From Rhodocytophaga aerolata (GTDB taxonomy: Bacteria; Bacteroidota; Bacteroidia; Cytophagales; 172606-1), in the NCBI RefSeq assembly GCF_030503435.1, contig NZ_JAUKPO010000004.1:62001-126000 (forward strand): a stretch of 64,000 nucleotides of DNA, read 5' to 3'. A model generated the notes under the pieces. That model made no database searches and was not told the DNA's origin. It worked only from the letters and a program-made list of their open reading frames with translations. Below, in pieces: positions 17,813-27,419 of the stretch; the stretch's first letter is position 1; each line of letters opens with the position of its first letter. Made by a program: the position numbers and the translations under genes.

Positions 17813-18595
17813 ATGAAGTTAAAACAGCTTTTTATTGTAGCTCTTACTCTTTTGCATTTTTCAGTTTTTGCAGGTGAAATTGTGATTTCAGGAGTGTACC
17901 AGGGTAAAAATATTTACGTGCAGAATCCTTTTTCTTCCGATAAAAAGAACTTTTGTACAGATGAGGTATTTGTGAATGATGTAAAGAAAATGGAAAACAT
18001 CAAGAGCAGTGCTTTTGAAATAGACCTGTCTTATCTTTCAATGAATGATCCCGTTACGATAAAGATTGTTTACAAAGACGAGTGCATGCCAAAAGTATTA
18101 AATTCCTATGTATTGCGTCCGAGCAGCACTTTCCAGTTTGTTGCCTTTAATGTTGCTGATTCTGAAGTAAACTGGTCAACTTCTGGTGAAAAAAAAGAAT
18201 TTGTCTACTACCTCGAACAATTTGTTAATAATAACTGGCTGGTGGTAAAATCAGTAAATGCCAAAGGCGAAAATGGAGGGGGCGTATATAACCTTGCTAT
18301 CAATCACCGGTTTAAAACCAACAAATACAGAGTAAAAGCACAAAATCAGGACAATCATCAGATTTATTATAGTAAAGCTATTGATTTCAGCTTAGGCCAG
18401 GAACCTATCACCTTTTATCCCAAGAGTGTAATCAATAAAATCACTTTGTCACGCGAAGCACAGTATAAAGTTTTAAGTGCAAAAGGAGAAGTTATAAAAG
18501 AGGGTAAAGGAACAGAAATACCATTAGCCGAACTTAAAACCGGCGTATATTACCTGGATATCAATCAAAAGACTGAGAAGTTCTTCAAGAAATAA
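17813..18595 (+). CDS. Exported hypothetical protein with a degenerate T9SS-like C-terminal domain
   Basis: A 260-residue protein with a clean signal peptide (LKQLFIVALTLLHFSVFA). The N-terminal half begins GEIVISGVYQGKNIYVQNPF and contains the segment SSAFEIDLSYL; I associate this with a conserved Bacteroidota family of unknown function. Two Cys residues (FCTDE, DECMP) could form a periplasmic disulfide. The C terminus (residues 200-260: ITFYPKSVINKITLSRE, VLSAKGEVIKEGKG, IPLAELKTGVYYLDI) has the strand order of a T9SS type A domain but lacks the usual YPNP start, so secretion by T9SS is uncertain. Confidence 0.75.
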   Translation: MKLKQLFIVALTLLHFSVFAGEIVISGVYQGKNIYVQNPFSSDKKNFCTDEVFVNDVKKMENIKSSAFEIDLSYLSMNDPVTIKIVYKDECMPKVLNSYVLRPSSTFQFVAFNVADSEVNWSTSGEKKEFVYYLEQFVNNNWLVVKSVNAKGENGGGVYNLAINHRFKTNKYRVKAQNQDNHQIYYSKAIDFSLGQEPITFYPKSVINKITLSREAQYKVLSAKGEVIKEGKGTEIPLAELKTGVYYLDINQKTEKFFKK

Positions 18596-18628
18596 AAAAA
18601 GAAACCCGCCGAAGCGGGTTTCTTCGTT
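18594..18628. terminator. Bidirectional intrinsic terminator
   Basis: A 9-bp GC-rich stem (GAAACCCGC at 18601-18609, GCGGGTTTC at 18614-18622) with a CGAA tetraloop, an A-run on the left and T-rich sequence on the right. It separates the convergent exported-protein gene and mtaB. Confidence 0.9.
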
Positions 18629-19948
18629 TTAATGGGTTACTACTTCAGGCGCTGCTTCTTCTACTTCCATCAGCCCTTGGCTTGTTAGTTGAGTTAATTT
18701 CACTTCTTTTAACTCATTAATCAATAAAGGATCATATTTGGCAGCTACGCGTATATAATTTTGGGTAAACCCATGCATATTTCCGTCTTCTATATCCTCT
18801 TCAAATAATACCGTTTGCACACTACCTATTTGCTGTTCATAAAAGTACCGGCGCTTTTTATCCGATAAACTATGCAGCATTTTGGAGCGTCTGCTGCGCT
18901 CTTGCATTGGGACTACGCCCTCCATCTTTAACGCAGCTGTATTGTCCCGTTCAGAGTACGTAAAAACATGCAGATAGGAAATATCCAGTTCATTGAGAAA
19001 CCGATATGTATCTAGAAAGTCTTCCTCCGTTTCTCCGGGAAAACCTACAATTACATCAACGCCAATACAACAATGGGGCATCATTTTTTTTATGGAAGCC
19101 ACCCGCTCAGCATATAATTCCCGCATATACCGCCTGCGCATTAACTTCAACACCTTGTTACTTCCAGATTGTAAGGGGATATGAAAATGCGGAACAAACT
19201 TAGCTGAACTTGCCACAAATTCAATTATCTCTTGTGTCAGCAAGTTTGGTTCTATGGAGGAAATCCGGAATCGGTTAATCCCCTCTACTTTATCCAATGC
19301 TTTTACCAAGTCTATGAAACGTTCTTTGCGGACACCCTCCTGCAACCCGAAATCGCCGATATTTACACCGGTTAGTACAACTTCCTTAACATTTGTCCGG
19401 GCAATTTCCTCCGCTGACTTTACAATGTTGGCAATCAGGTCGCTCCGGCTTTCGCCACGGGCAAGTGGAATAGTACAAAAGGCACAGGAATAATTGCAGC
19501 CATCTTGTACTTTTAAAAAGGTACGGGTCCGGTCATTGAGCGAATAGGCGTTGTTAAAATGGATAGCCTGATTAATTGGAGTAGCTAACACTTGAGGAGC
19601 CGGTTTTTTCTCAAAGGTATCCAGCAAATCAAGTAAACGGAACTTCTCGGCTGCTCCCAAAACTGCATCTACTCCGGGTATTTCGGCAATCTCTTTGGGC
19701 TTCAACTGAGCATAGCATCCAATAATGGTAATAAATGCATCTGGTGATATTTTAAGTGCTTCTTTAACAATTTTCCTGCACTTTTTATCGGCATTTTCAG
19801 TCACAGAGCAAGTGTTGATAATAAAAATATCTGGTTTCTCTGTAAACTCCACTTTTTGATATCCTTTCTGTTCAAACATGCGGGATATAGTAGAGGTTTC
19901 TGAAAAATTTAGTTTACAACCTAATGTATAAAAAGCAACTTTTTTCAT
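18629..19948 (-). CDS. mtaB: tRNA t6A37 methylthiotransferase MtaB
   Basis: A 439-residue radical SAM enzyme that adds a methylthio group to t6A37 of tRNA, giving ms2t6A. The N-terminal UPF0004 domain has the three cluster cysteines (TLGCKLN, INTCSVTE, IGCYAQ); the radical SAM motif is CNYSCAFC at about residue 150; a TRAM domain ends the protein (residues 370-435). The opening TLGCKLNFSET and the overall length fit MtaB rather than MiaB or RimO. It converges with the preceding plus-strand gene through a shared terminator. Confidence 0.93.
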   Translation of the reverse strand: MKKVAFYTLGCKLNFSETSTISRMFEQKGYQKVEFTEKPDIFIINTCSVTENADKKCRKIVKEALKISPDAFITIIGCYAQLKPKEIAEIPGVDAVLGAAEKFRLLDLLDTFEKKPAPQVLATPINQAIHFNNAYSLNDRTRTFLKVQDGCNYSCAFCTIPLARGESRSDLIANIVKSAEEIARTNVKEVVLTGVNIGDFGLQEGVRKERFIDLVKALDKVEGINRFRISSIEPNLLTQEIIEFVASSAKFVPHFHIPLQSGSNKVLKLMRRRYMRELYAERVASIKKMMPHCCIGVDVIVGFPGETEEDFLDTYRFLNELDISYLHVFTYSERDNTAALKMEGVVPMQERSRRSKMLHSLSDKKRRYFYEQQIGSVQTVLFEEDIEDGNMHGFTQNYIRVAAKYDPLLINELKEVKLTQLTSQGLMEVEEAAPEVVTH

Positions 19949-20108
19949 GCAAAATCAAAATTTATCTTGTTGCAAAACTGCCATTACGATACTATCAATG
20001 AAAGTTTTTTTGAATAAACATAGTCCACTCATTAGTGTAGTTCTCTGGTTTAAAGACCAAAAGTAGGCATTTTGCCTTAGTTTAAGAAGGCACGCTTTAC
20101 CCAGCCAA

Positions 20109-21131
20109 TCAATCTGTATGAACAATTAATTTGCCTGTGGTATTGCCAGTTAAGAAAAGTGTTAAAGCTTGCGGAAGTTCCTTAAAGCTAAATTCATGGC
20201 CAATATAAGGAGCCGGTAATTGCAGGGCCTCTATCTCTCTCATAAGCTGATGCATTAACTCTGTTTTATCATATATCCATATCAGATTAAAACCCATCAC
20301 TGATTTATTTTCTCTGGTCATGGTTAATGGATCTACTTTTGGCCGCATCAGGTATTGCCAGATTAATTTAGGATAAAACGGCTTATCAGATTTAGGAGAA
20401 AACCCAGCAGAGCCATAAGTAACCAAACGTCCTTGCGGAGCCAGTAACTGGTAACTCCAGGTAAAGTACTTTCCGCCTGCAGCCTCCAGTACCAGATTTA
20501 ATTCTCTCCCTTGTAAGGCTTGCCTTACATCATTGCGAAAATTCTCGGTTCTGACAACTGCCCCTTGATAGCCTTCTTTTTTCAATAACTTGTATTTAGC
20601 CTCATTTCCAACTACGCCAACCGTATAGGCTCCCAGGCGCTGGGCTATGCGATTTGCCTGAATGCCTACTCCCCCAGCCGCGCTTTGAATGAGCACCGTT
20701 TGTCCTTTTAGGAGATTTCCTAACGGCACCAACGCATAATAGGCAGTAAGTACCTGAACAAGAAATGCTGCACCTTCTGCGTAGCTCCATTGTTGAGGCA
20801 AGGCAAACACATACCTGGCATCTATGTGTAAATGAGTAGTATAGGCACCAAATCTGGTAACACCCATTACTTTGTCACCTACCTTCCATTGAGTAACCCC
20901 TTCCCCTACTGCTAAAATATCACCGGCGTATTCCAGACCTGGAATAAAAGGCTCCTCTGGCGTAGCACTGTATAAGCCCATCACAGCAAAAATATCGGCA
21001 TAATTAAGCCCAATTGTTTTTACAGCCACGGTGACCTCTCCTGGCTTGGGTTCAGCCAGTGTACTATCTGTTAGGTGCAGATTGTTCAGCGAACCAGTCT
21101 TTTGCACCACATATGCTTTTCTTTCTACCAT
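20109..21131 (-). CDS. Quinone-oxidoreductase/VAT-1-like medium-chain dehydrogenase
   Basis: A 340-residue zinc-independent MDR enzyme. The GroES-like domain covers residues 1-125 (GLNYADIFAVMGLY, the NYxD motif of QOR-type enzymes, and GLEYAGDILAVGEGV), and the Rossmann domain follows with the NADPH motif SAAGGVGIQANRIAQ. No zinc-binding Cys/His set is present. The insert FYPKLIWQYLMRPKVDPLTM and the MGFNLIW stretch resemble the VAT-1 subgroup. The likely reaction is NADPH-dependent reduction of quinones or activated alkenes. It is preceded by the nucleoside phosphorylase gene on the same strand (63 bases). Confidence 0.87.
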   Translation of the reverse strand: MVERKAYVVQKTGSLNNLHLTDSTLAEPKPGEVTVAVKTIGLNYADIFAVMGLYSATPEEPFIPGLEYAGDILAVGEGVTQWKVGDKVMGVTRFGAYTTHLHIDARYVFALPQQWSYAEGAAFLVQVLTAYYALVPLGNLLKGQTVLIQSAAGGVGIQANRIAQRLGAYTVGVVGNEAKYKLLKKEGYQGAVVRTENFRNDVRQALQGRELNLVLEAAGGKYFTWSYQLLAPQGRLVTYGSAGFSPKSDKPFYPKLIWQYLMRPKVDPLTMTRENKSVMGFNLIWIYDKTELMHQLMREIEALQLPAPYIGHEFSFKELPQALTLFLTGNTTGKLIVHTD

Positions 21132-21194
21132 AGCTTACTTGTTAGTTGACAGCCGTTAAACCAAACAAATTGTACGTTGGAAAACACATCTGGC

Positions 21195-22082
21195 TTATAT
21201 TCGTTCCAACACTTTTTTAACCAGCGTATCAATGGTTTTATCCGCATCTTTGGAAAACTGGTTGGTAATCCGGTTGGCTACAATAGCATTAAGGGAAAGC
21301 ACCTGATGGTCTAGTAGTCGGCCTAATGCATAATAGCCAGCTGTTTCCATCTCAAAATTGGTGATCCAGAAATCGTGCGGATGGAAATAGGCCAGTTCAT
21401 TAATCAAGGTAGGCAATCTCATACCTAGTCTCAGCCGGCGCCCTTGTGGAGCATAAAAACCGGGGCAGGTAACGGTGTTCCCCCCAATCATATCGTGCGC
21501 GAGCCGTTCTCTTAAGGCTTCCGAACCACTCACACAATAGGGTTGAAACGGCAGATTTAACTTTTCTTGCAATTGCCTGGTAATATCATTTTCCAGATCC
21601 GATTGTGGCAGTTGATAAAAACACATGAGTGTATCAAGACCAATGGCAGCCTGAGAAGCCAATAAACTATCGACTGGAATGTCGGCGTGCAAGCTGCCTG
21701 AGGTACCGATGCGTATGATATTCAGCCGGGTGTGTTTTTCTTTGATCTGCCTCTTTTTTAAATCGATATTCGCCAAGGCATCTAATTCAGTCAGTAGAAT
21801 TTCCACATTATCGGTACCCATACCAGAAGAAATAACAGTTAGCCGCTTTTTATTGTACGTACCAGTGTGGGTAATAAATTCCCGCTTATTCATCTCAAAA
21901 TCAATCGTATCAAAATACTGACTGATCTTATGGACACGGCCCGGATCGCCAACAGTAATAATTGTATCTGCTATATGCTCCGGCAACAGGTTCAGATGAT
22001 AGATACTGCCATCTTTATTGAGGATGAGCTCTGATTCTGGAATGGAATAAATATCTTTAGAAGTACCGGAAAATAATTTCAT
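21195..22082 (-). CDS. Nucleoside phosphorylase, uridine phosphorylase-like
   Basis: A 295-residue enzyme of the PNP/UDP family (hexameric, phosphate-dependent cleavage of nucleosides). The ATG at 22082 is chosen (MKLFSGTSKD); the open frame to 22154 is AT-rich upstream sequence. Motifs: VGDPGRVHKIS near residue 45 for phosphate and ribose, RIGTSGSLHADIPVDSLL for phosphate binding, and NFEMETAGYYALGRLL with the Glu and Met that bind ribose. The base specificity loop is not diagnostic; uridine phosphorylase is the closest guess. It lies between trhO and a QOR-like gene on the same strand. Confidence 0.85.
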   Translation of the reverse strand: MKLFSGTSKDIYSIPESELILNKDGSIYHLNLLPEHIADTIITVGDPGRVHKISQYFDTIDFEMNKREFITHTGTYNKKRLTVISSGMGTDNVEILLTELDALANIDLKKRQIKEKHTRLNIIRIGTSGSLHADIPVDSLLASQAAIGLDTLMCFYQLPQSDLENDITRQLQEKLNLPFQPYCVSGSEALRERLAHDMIGGNTVTCPGFYAPQGRRLRLGMRLPTLINELAYFHPHDFWITNFEMETAGYYALGRLLDHQVLSLNAIVANRITNQFSKDADKTIDTLVKKVLERI

Positions 22083-22133
22083 GAAATTGGATTGAACGTA
22101 TAAATCGGATAAAGCCTTGTGGATAAATAAATA

Positions 22134-22185
22134 CAGGCAACCTGTAAGAATCAAGACTTCTTAAGCTCATCCTACAGCTTGCCTG
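22134..22185 (-). terminator. Nested hairpin after trhO
   Basis: A 13-bp stem with one mismatch (22134-22146 and 22173-22185) encloses a second small stem (AAGAA / TTCTT). It begins 18 bases after the trhO stop. No U-tract follows, so termination is uncertain. Confidence 0.4.
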
Positions 22186-22202
22186 AATGTAAGCAGATGT
22201 AA

Positions 22203-23147
22203 TTATACCTTGCGGATTAATCCTTTATACGGATTATAACCATTCATTTGTTTCTGATAATACCCGGTGCCATCATAGGGACGCTTTTCCGGATGTTCTT
22301 TACAGGCAGGTGTGCAGGCACCCTCCATTTCCCATCCACATTTTTCGCATATGGGCACATGGTTATTGCATATAGGATTAGCACAGTTTACCATGCGGTC
22401 GCACTCGGTATCGCAGATAAAGCAACGCGAAACGGTTACCGGGTTTACTTTATTTATGTCAACTACAATCCGGTTATCAAATACATAGCATTTGCCTTCA
22501 AAATCTTCGCCACCCGCTTCTAACCCATATTTTATGATGCCTCCATGCAGTTGATATACATTCTCAAACCCTTGCTCGAGCAGATAGGCACTAGCTTTTT
22601 CGCACTTTATTCCTCCAGTACAATAGGTAATGATCTTTTTATCTTTCAGATGTTCCAGTTCCTGAATTTTTTCTGGAAAATCCCGGAAGTTTTCAATATC
22701 TAGTGTTAAGGCATTTTTAAACTTCCCTACGTTATGCTCATAGTTCGAACGTACATCCAGCAACACCACGTCTTGCTGATTTTTCAGCTTTTTAAATTCC
22801 TCTGGTTCTAGATGAACGCCTGTTTTCTTGATAGGATTTATATGCTGCAGGCCAGAATGGACAATCTCTGGTTTTACGCGTACATGCAGTTTTTGAAACG
22901 CATGTTTTTCGTAGGCTTCTATTTTAAAGTCGGTATTAGAAAATCTAGGATCAGCTTTCAGGTCGTGCATATATTTTTCACAATCCTCCTTCAAGCCAGA
23001 TACAGTGCCGTTCAATCCTTCCTGAGCTACAATGATACGTCCTAGAATACCATTTTCCAGGCAATAGCGGTGGTGTTCCTCCCGGAACTGCTCCGGGTCT
23101 TGAATGTGTGTATAACAGTAATACAGTAAAATACGGTAATTTTTCAT
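22203..23147 (-). CDS. trhO: tRNA uridine(34) hydroxylase TrhO (rhodanese family)
   Basis: A 314-residue protein of the YceA/TrhO family, which uses O2 to hydroxylate U34 of tRNA on the way to 5-methoxyuridine or cmo5U. The N-terminal alpha-beta domain (residues 1-95) has GIIVAQEGLNGTVSG, the rhodanese domain (120-220) has DVRSNYEHNVGKF and the active-site loop TYCTGGIKCEKAS, and a cysteine-rich C-terminal region (240-300: CFICDTECD, CANPICNNH, CEKCG) is the usual zinc-like tail. The gene has an appropriate -7 box 66 bases upstream. Confidence 0.92.
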   Translation of the reverse strand: MKNYRILLYYCYTHIQDPEQFREEHHRYCLENGILGRIIVAQEGLNGTVSGLKEDCEKYMHDLKADPRFSNTDFKIEAYEKHAFQKLHVRVKPEIVHSGLQHINPIKKTGVHLEPEEFKKLKNQQDVVLLDVRSNYEHNVGKFKNALTLDIENFRDFPEKIQELEHLKDKKIITYCTGGIKCEKASAYLLEQGFENVYQLHGGIIKYGLEAGGEDFEGKCYVFDNRIVVDINKVNPVTVSRCFICDTECDRMVNCANPICNNHVPICEKCGWEMEGACTPACKEHPEKRPYDGTGYYQKQMNGYNPYKGLIRKV

Positions 23148-23212
23148 AGGGATAAACGAATGCTTAGCTTCAAACTAAGTGTTATCTTTAGAATATGGGT
23201 TAATTGAATTGG

Positions 23213-23220
23213 CAAAGATA
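23213..23220 (-). promoter_or_regulatory. -7 promoter box for trhO
   Basis: Minus-strand TATCTTTG fits TAnnTTTG exactly and lies 66 bases upstream of trhO. A TTTG is present but only 13 bases away, so the -33 element is not convincing. Confidence 0.4.
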
Positions 23221-23332
23221 CTAAGTAAATTCACAAATATGTATGCCGTAAATCCATAATTCCTCTGTTGCCGTAGGTTTTACTGTTGAACAAATGAAGG
23301 AATTTAACTGTTTTATTTAAAATCGCATACCC

Positions 23333-23845
23333 ATGAAAATGAACCTATTTCTTGCACTGTTTTTCTCCTTGTTTATTACCTACCAGCACTCCTATGCACA
23401 GGGGAAGGATAAGGAAGTTCTTTTACCAGCTGATACCACAAACAAAGTGCGAAAGTCAGATAAAGAGTGGAAAGCACAACTGACGGCTAATGCCTACCAG
23501 GTGCTCCGAAAACATGGCACAGAAAGAGCTTTTACAGGAAAATACCATGATTTTAAAGGAAAAGGAACTTATGTATGCGCCGGTTGTGGCAATCCGTTAT
23601 TTTCCTCTAAAACCAAATTCGATTCAGGCACCGGATGGCCAAGTTTTTATCAGCCAGTCACTAAGAAAAATGTAACGGAGCTTGTAGATAAAAGCTATGG
23701 AATGGAACGTGTGGAAGTGCAGTGCAGCAAATGTGATGGACACCTTGGCCATGTGTTTGAAGATGGTCCGGAACCCACCGGATTACGGTATTGCATCAAT
23801 TCAGCTGCTCTTCAGTTTCAAGAAGATCAAGTAAGCAAAAAGTAA
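23333..23845 (+). CDS. msrB: Exported peptide-methionine (R)-S-oxide reductase
   Basis: A 170-residue MsrB with a signal peptide ([19 protein letters not shown]), so it repairs oxidised methionine outside the cytoplasm. The two zinc-binding CxxC pairs are present (CAGCGN at about residue 81 and CSKCDG at about 128), with the substrate block [13 protein letters not shown] and the catalytic cysteine in RYCINSAAL (about 157). No MsrA domain is fused. It lies upstream of argB with 170 bases between and is probably independent of it. Confidence 0.94.
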   Translation: MKMNLFLALFFSLFITYQHSYAQGKDKEVLLPADTTNKVRKSDKEWKAQLTANAYQVLRKHGTERAFTGKYHDFKGKGTYVCAGCGNPLFSSKTKFDSGTGWPSFYQPVTKKNVTELVDKSYGMERVEVQCSKCDGHLGHVFEDGPEPTGLRYCINSAALQFQEDQVSKK

Positions 23846-24016
23846 TCGACCTATTCCGGTTAGCAGGAATTAATCTACTACATTCTCTGGGACCAGAAAT
23901 TGCCGGAACTGGAAAGTATGGATTAACCGCTGCTTACAACAGCCAAAAATAGTTCATTTACTTTTTTATTTTCCTCACACATCTGTAGTATTACAAAAAC
24001 TTTGGAATACACACCT

Positions 24017-24805
24017 ATGCAGCATGTATCTATTATTAAAATAGGAGGAAATATTATCGACGATAAAGAAGCTACCACTCGTTTTCTTCTTAAATTTTCA
24101 CAGGTTCCGGGCTACAAACTATTAATCCATGGCGGAGGCAAAATAGCTACCCAAATTGCCGAACGCCTGGGCCTGAAAGCGCAGATGGTGGACGGGCGCA
24201 GAATTACAGACCAGTCGATGCTCGAAGTTGTAACCATGGTATATGGTGGCTTGGTTAACAAACAACTAGTAGCGGGTCTGCAGGCGAAGGGATGCAATGC
24301 CATTGGATTAACCGGAGCCGATGGCAATAGTGTACTGGCCCAAAAAAGAGAAGTAGCCACCATTGATTATGGATTTGCAGGCGATATTGTAGCCGTTAAT
24401 GCTCAACAGATTTCCTCCTTGCTGGAGCAACAACTTACGCCTGTTTTTGCCCCACTTACCTATGATACTACTGGTAGTATGCTTAATACCAATGCAGATA
24501 CCATGGCGGCTACCATTGCCTGGTCACTGGCCTCCAGGTATAACGTTCATCTGATCTATTGCTTTGAAAAAAAAGGGGTACTTTCCGATCCGGATAACGA
24601 TAATTCTGTTATTCCTGCCCTTACTTTGCCTATGTACGAACAGTTAAAACAGCAGGGCATTATTTCTAAAGGCATGATTCCCAAACTGGACAATGCCTAT
24701 ACTGCCCTCAGAAAAGGGGTTCAGCGAATAATTATCTGCCATGCTGACGAACTGCAAACAGTCGTTTCTACCTCCACTGTATCTGGCACTACCTTATCCC
24801 TCTGA
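24017..24805 (+). CDS. argB: Acetylglutamate kinase
   Basis: A 262-residue amino-acid kinase catalysing the second step of arginine synthesis. I use the ATG at 24017 (MQHVSIIKIGGNII) rather than the in-frame TTG at 24002. Motifs: IKIGGNIIDD, LLIHGGGKIATQIAERLG, DGRRITDQSMLEVV and the nucleotide part GMIPKLDNAYTALRKGV with the conserved Lys. Many Bacteroidota use N-succinyl in place of N-acetyl intermediates, so the acyl group is not certain. The deacylase gene follows by 7 bases, forming an argB-argE operon; the rest of the pathway is not in this window. Confidence 0.93.
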   Translation: MQHVSIIKIGGNIIDDKEATTRFLLKFSQVPGYKLLIHGGGKIATQIAERLGLKAQMVDGRRITDQSMLEVVTMVYGGLVNKQLVAGLQAKGCNAIGLTGADGNSVLAQKREVATIDYGFAGDIVAVNAQQISSLLEQQLTPVFAPLTYDTTGSMLNTNADTMAATIAWSLASRYNVHLIYCFEKKGVLSDPDNDNSVIPALTLPMYEQLKQQGIISKGMIPKLDNAYTALRKGVQRIIICHADELQTVVSTSTVSGTTLSL

Positions 24806-24812
24806 TTTACAA

Positions 24813-25883
24813 ATGAATACCATACTTATAACGGATGCCATAGACCTGCTCAAACAGCTCATTGCCACTCCTTCCTTCAGTAAAGAAGAACAACAGACGG
24901 CTGCTATTCTGGAGGCCTTTTTTCAACATATAGAAATACCAACCCAGCGGGTAAAAAATAATATATGGGCAGTAAATAAACATTTTAACCCTGCTCTGCC
25001 CACCATCCTGTTAAATTCGCACCATGACACCGTAAAGCCCAACCCTTCCTGGACACTCAACCCTTTTGAACCCCTAGTAGCTGAAGGCAAACTATTTGGC
25101 TTAGGCAGCAACGATGCAGGTGGATGTCTGGTTTCTCTGATAGCTACTTTCCGTCACTATTATGACAAAGAAAACCTAACATATAACTTGTTAATGGCTG
25201 CAACGGCTGAAGAAGAAATATCCGGCAGGGACGGCCTTGAACTGATATTACCCCTGCTGCCGCCTATTAATTTTGCTATAGTAGGCGAACCCACACAAAT
25301 GAATATGGCCATTGCTGAAAAAGGCTTGATGGTAGTTGATTGTACGGCACACGGAAAGTCGGGGCATGCCGCCAGAGAAGAAGGCGAAAATGCCATACTA
25401 AAAGCCATGCAGGATATACAATGGATTAGCAGTTACCGTTTTCCCGAAGTTTCGCCATTCCTCGGGCCCATTAAAATGTCGGTAACCATTATTCATGCAG
25501 GCACGCAACACAACGTAGTACCAGACCAATGTACTTTCACTATTGATGTCCGCACCACTGAAAAATATTCCAATGAGCAGGTGCTTGATGTGTTAAAACA
25601 GAATTTACAATCTGAAGTAAACCCAAGATCTGTACGGTTAAAACCTTCCAGTATATCTCCGGAGCATCCCATTGTACAGGCAGGTAAAACTTTTGGCCTC
25701 ACAACCTACGGGTCGCCTACCACTTCAGATCAGGCTCTACTGAGTGTGCCTTCGTTAAAAATGGGCCCGGGAGATTCTGCCCGTTCCCATACTGCCAATG
25801 AGTTTATTTATCTGGATGAAATACACAAAGGCATAGCCATGTATATTGATATACTAAGTACAATTATTTACAAACGTGAGTGA
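24813..25883 (+). CDS. argE: M20 family deacylase, acetylornithine deacetylase type
   Basis: A 356-residue zinc peptidase-fold deacylase. The ATG at 24813 is preferred, since the open frame to 24741 lies inside argB. The dizinc site is visible: His in NSHHDTVKP (about residue 67), the bridging Asp in GSNDAGG (about 94), the general base and zinc-binding Glu in AEEEISG, a ligand in GEPTQ, and a final His in ARSHTANEF. Its partner is argB, so the substrate is N-acetyl- or N-succinyl-ornithine. Downstream, the gene converges on hisIE with 44 bases between and no clear terminator. Confidence 0.88.
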   Translation: MNTILITDAIDLLKQLIATPSFSKEEQQTAAILEAFFQHIEIPTQRVKNNIWAVNKHFNPALPTILLNSHHDTVKPNPSWTLNPFEPLVAEGKLFGLGSNDAGGCLVSLIATFRHYYDKENLTYNLLMAATAEEEISGRDGLELILPLLPPINFAIVGEPTQMNMAIAEKGLMVVDCTAHGKSGHAAREEGENAILKAMQDIQWISSYRFPEVSPFLGPIKMSVTIIHAGTQHNVVPDQCTFTIDVRTTEKYSNEQVLDVLKQNLQSEVNPRSVRLKPSSISPEHPIVQAGKTFGLTTYGSPTTSDQALLSVPSLKMGPGDSARSHTANEFIYLDEIHKGIAMYIDILSTIIYKRE

Positions 25884-25927
25884 TTCAAAGAAGACTACTG
25901 CTTTAGATTCGTAAAATCTTTATTCTT

Positions 25928-26524
25928 TTATTTTCTATGCCTTTGTTGTAGTACATCAATTACTTCGTCCAGATCAATTTGCTTTTGTTCCAGAAGGACT
26001 AAAAAATGAAATAGCAGATCAGCGGCTTCTCCCTTAAAGAGTTCTGAGTTATTATCTTTGGCTTCAATCACTAATTCTACAGCCTCCTCTCCTACTTTCT
26101 GGGCAACTTTATTTATTCCTTTTTTGAAAAGTGAGGCAGTGTAAGAGCTCTCAGCCGGTTGTTCGCGCCGGCTGCGGATTACGTGCTTGAGGTAGTTGAG
26201 AAAAGCCGCTTTGCCAGAATTCTTCTCATCAAAACACGTGTCAGCGCCAGTATGACACACAGGCCCTACAGGATTTACTTTAATTAATAATGTATCTTCG
26301 TCACAATCCAGGAGTACTTGCTGTACTTTCAGAAAATTACCAGAAGTTTCACCTTTTGTCCATAAACGTTGTTTTGATCGGCTGTAAAAAGTAACGATTC
26401 CTTCCGCTTGTGTTTTCAATAAAGATTCCTCATTCATGTATCCCAACATCAACACCTTTTCCGTTACGGCGTCTTGTATTACGGCAGGTACCAATCCTCC
26501 ATTCTTTGCAAAATCAATGTTCAT
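25928..26524 (-). CDS. hisIE: Bifunctional phosphoribosyl-AMP cyclohydrolase / phosphoribosyl-ATP pyrophosphatase
   Basis: A 198-residue fused enzyme doing steps 2 and 3 of histidine synthesis. The HisI domain (residues 1-105) has MLGYMNEESLLKT, TKGETSGNFLKVQQV and the metal-binding CDEDTLLIKVNP with CHTGADTCF. The HisE domain (110-195) is an all-alpha NTP-pyrophosphatase with KVGEEAVELVIEAKD, its metal-binding Glu cluster. It is the last gene of the hisA-hisF-hisIE run, 60 bases after hisF. Confidence 0.95.
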   Translation of the reverse strand: MNIDFAKNGGLVPAVIQDAVTEKVLMLGYMNEESLLKTQAEGIVTFYSRSKQRLWTKGETSGNFLKVQQVLLDCDEDTLLIKVNPVGPVCHTGADTCFDEKNSGKAAFLNYLKHVIRSRREQPAESSYTASLFKKGINKVAQKVGEEAVELVIEAKDNNSELFKGEAADLLFHFLVLLEQKQIDLDEVIDVLQQRHRK

Positions 26525-26584
26525 ACTTGTGTTTACGTTTTAGCTTGCTTATCCAACTTTACTCACTACCACCGACTTCAAATT

Positions 26585-27340
26585 TTACATTCTTACGGCT
26601 ATTCCCCGATTCTGCAGATACAGTTTCAAATCAGGTATCATCACCTCTTTAAAATGGAAAATACTGGCAGCCAAAGCCGCATCAGCTTTTCCAGTAGTAA
26701 AAACTTCAGTAAAATGCTCCTGGTTGCCGGCACCTCCGGATGCAATTACGGGTATAGAAAGCAAATCAGAAATTTTCGCTGTAAGGTCCAGGGCGAAGCC
26801 ATTTTTGGTTCCGTCAGTATCCATAGAGGTCAACAGAATTTCGCCTGCGCCCCGTTCTTCTACTTCTTTTGCCCAGGCAATAGTTTTGATCTCTGTGGGT
26901 TTACGGCCGCCATGTGTATGTACTATATGCTCATTGTTTACAAAACGGGTATCAATGGCTACCACCACACATTGGCTACCAAATTCATTAGCCAGGGTAT
27001 TCACTAATTCAGGATTACGGACAGCTGAGGAATTAACAGAAATTTTATCTGCCCCGGCATGCAACAAAGCTGAGACATCTTGGATAGACGAAATTCCGCC
27101 ACCAACCGTAAAGGGGATATTCAATGCTCTGGCAACCTTTCTCACCAGTTCAATTAACGTTTTGCGGTCCTCTACCGTAGCTGTAATGTCCAGGAAAACC
27201 AATTCATCAGCACCCTGGTCTGCATACAGCTGGGCGAGTTCCACCGGGTCTCCGGCATCGCGCAGGTTTTCAAAATTGACACCTTTTACTGTTTTTCCGT
27301 TTTTAATGTCCAAACAGGGAATGATTCGCTTTGTTAACAT
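26585..27340 (-). CDS. hisF: Imidazole glycerol phosphate synthase cyclase subunit HisF
   Basis: A 251-residue beta-alpha barrel that makes imidazole glycerol phosphate and AICAR using ammonia from HisH. The catalytic acids are in [12 protein letters not shown] (Asp near residue 11) and VVAIDTRF (near 130). The phosphate-binding glycine loops are in TVGGGISS and [12 protein letters not shown]. HisH is not in this window. It lies 79 bases downstream of hisA on the same strand. Confidence 0.96.
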   Translation of the reverse strand: MLTKRIIPCLDIKNGKTVKGVNFENLRDAGDPVELAQLYADQGADELVFLDITATVEDRKTLIELVRKVARALNIPFTVGGGISSIQDVSALLHAGADKISVNSSAVRNPELVNTLANEFGSQCVVVAIDTRFVNNEHIVHTHGGRKPTEIKTIAWAKEVEERGAGEILLTSMDTDGTKNGFALDLTAKISDLLSIPVIASGGAGNQEHFTEVFTTGKADAALAASIFHFKEVMIPDLKLYLQNRGIAVRM

Positions 27341-27419
27341 TTAATTAAAACTAGAGGTTAAATACCCTTTTTTATGGCTGTAATGGAGAAGTCAACAGAT
27401 GAGTAAACTTTTATACCGT

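Noticed and set aside
26724-27344. 206-codon plus-strand frame opposite hisF
   Set aside because: It lies entirely antisense to a certain gene, and its composition (many Ser, Thr, Pro, Ala) is typical of the shadow of a coding strand.
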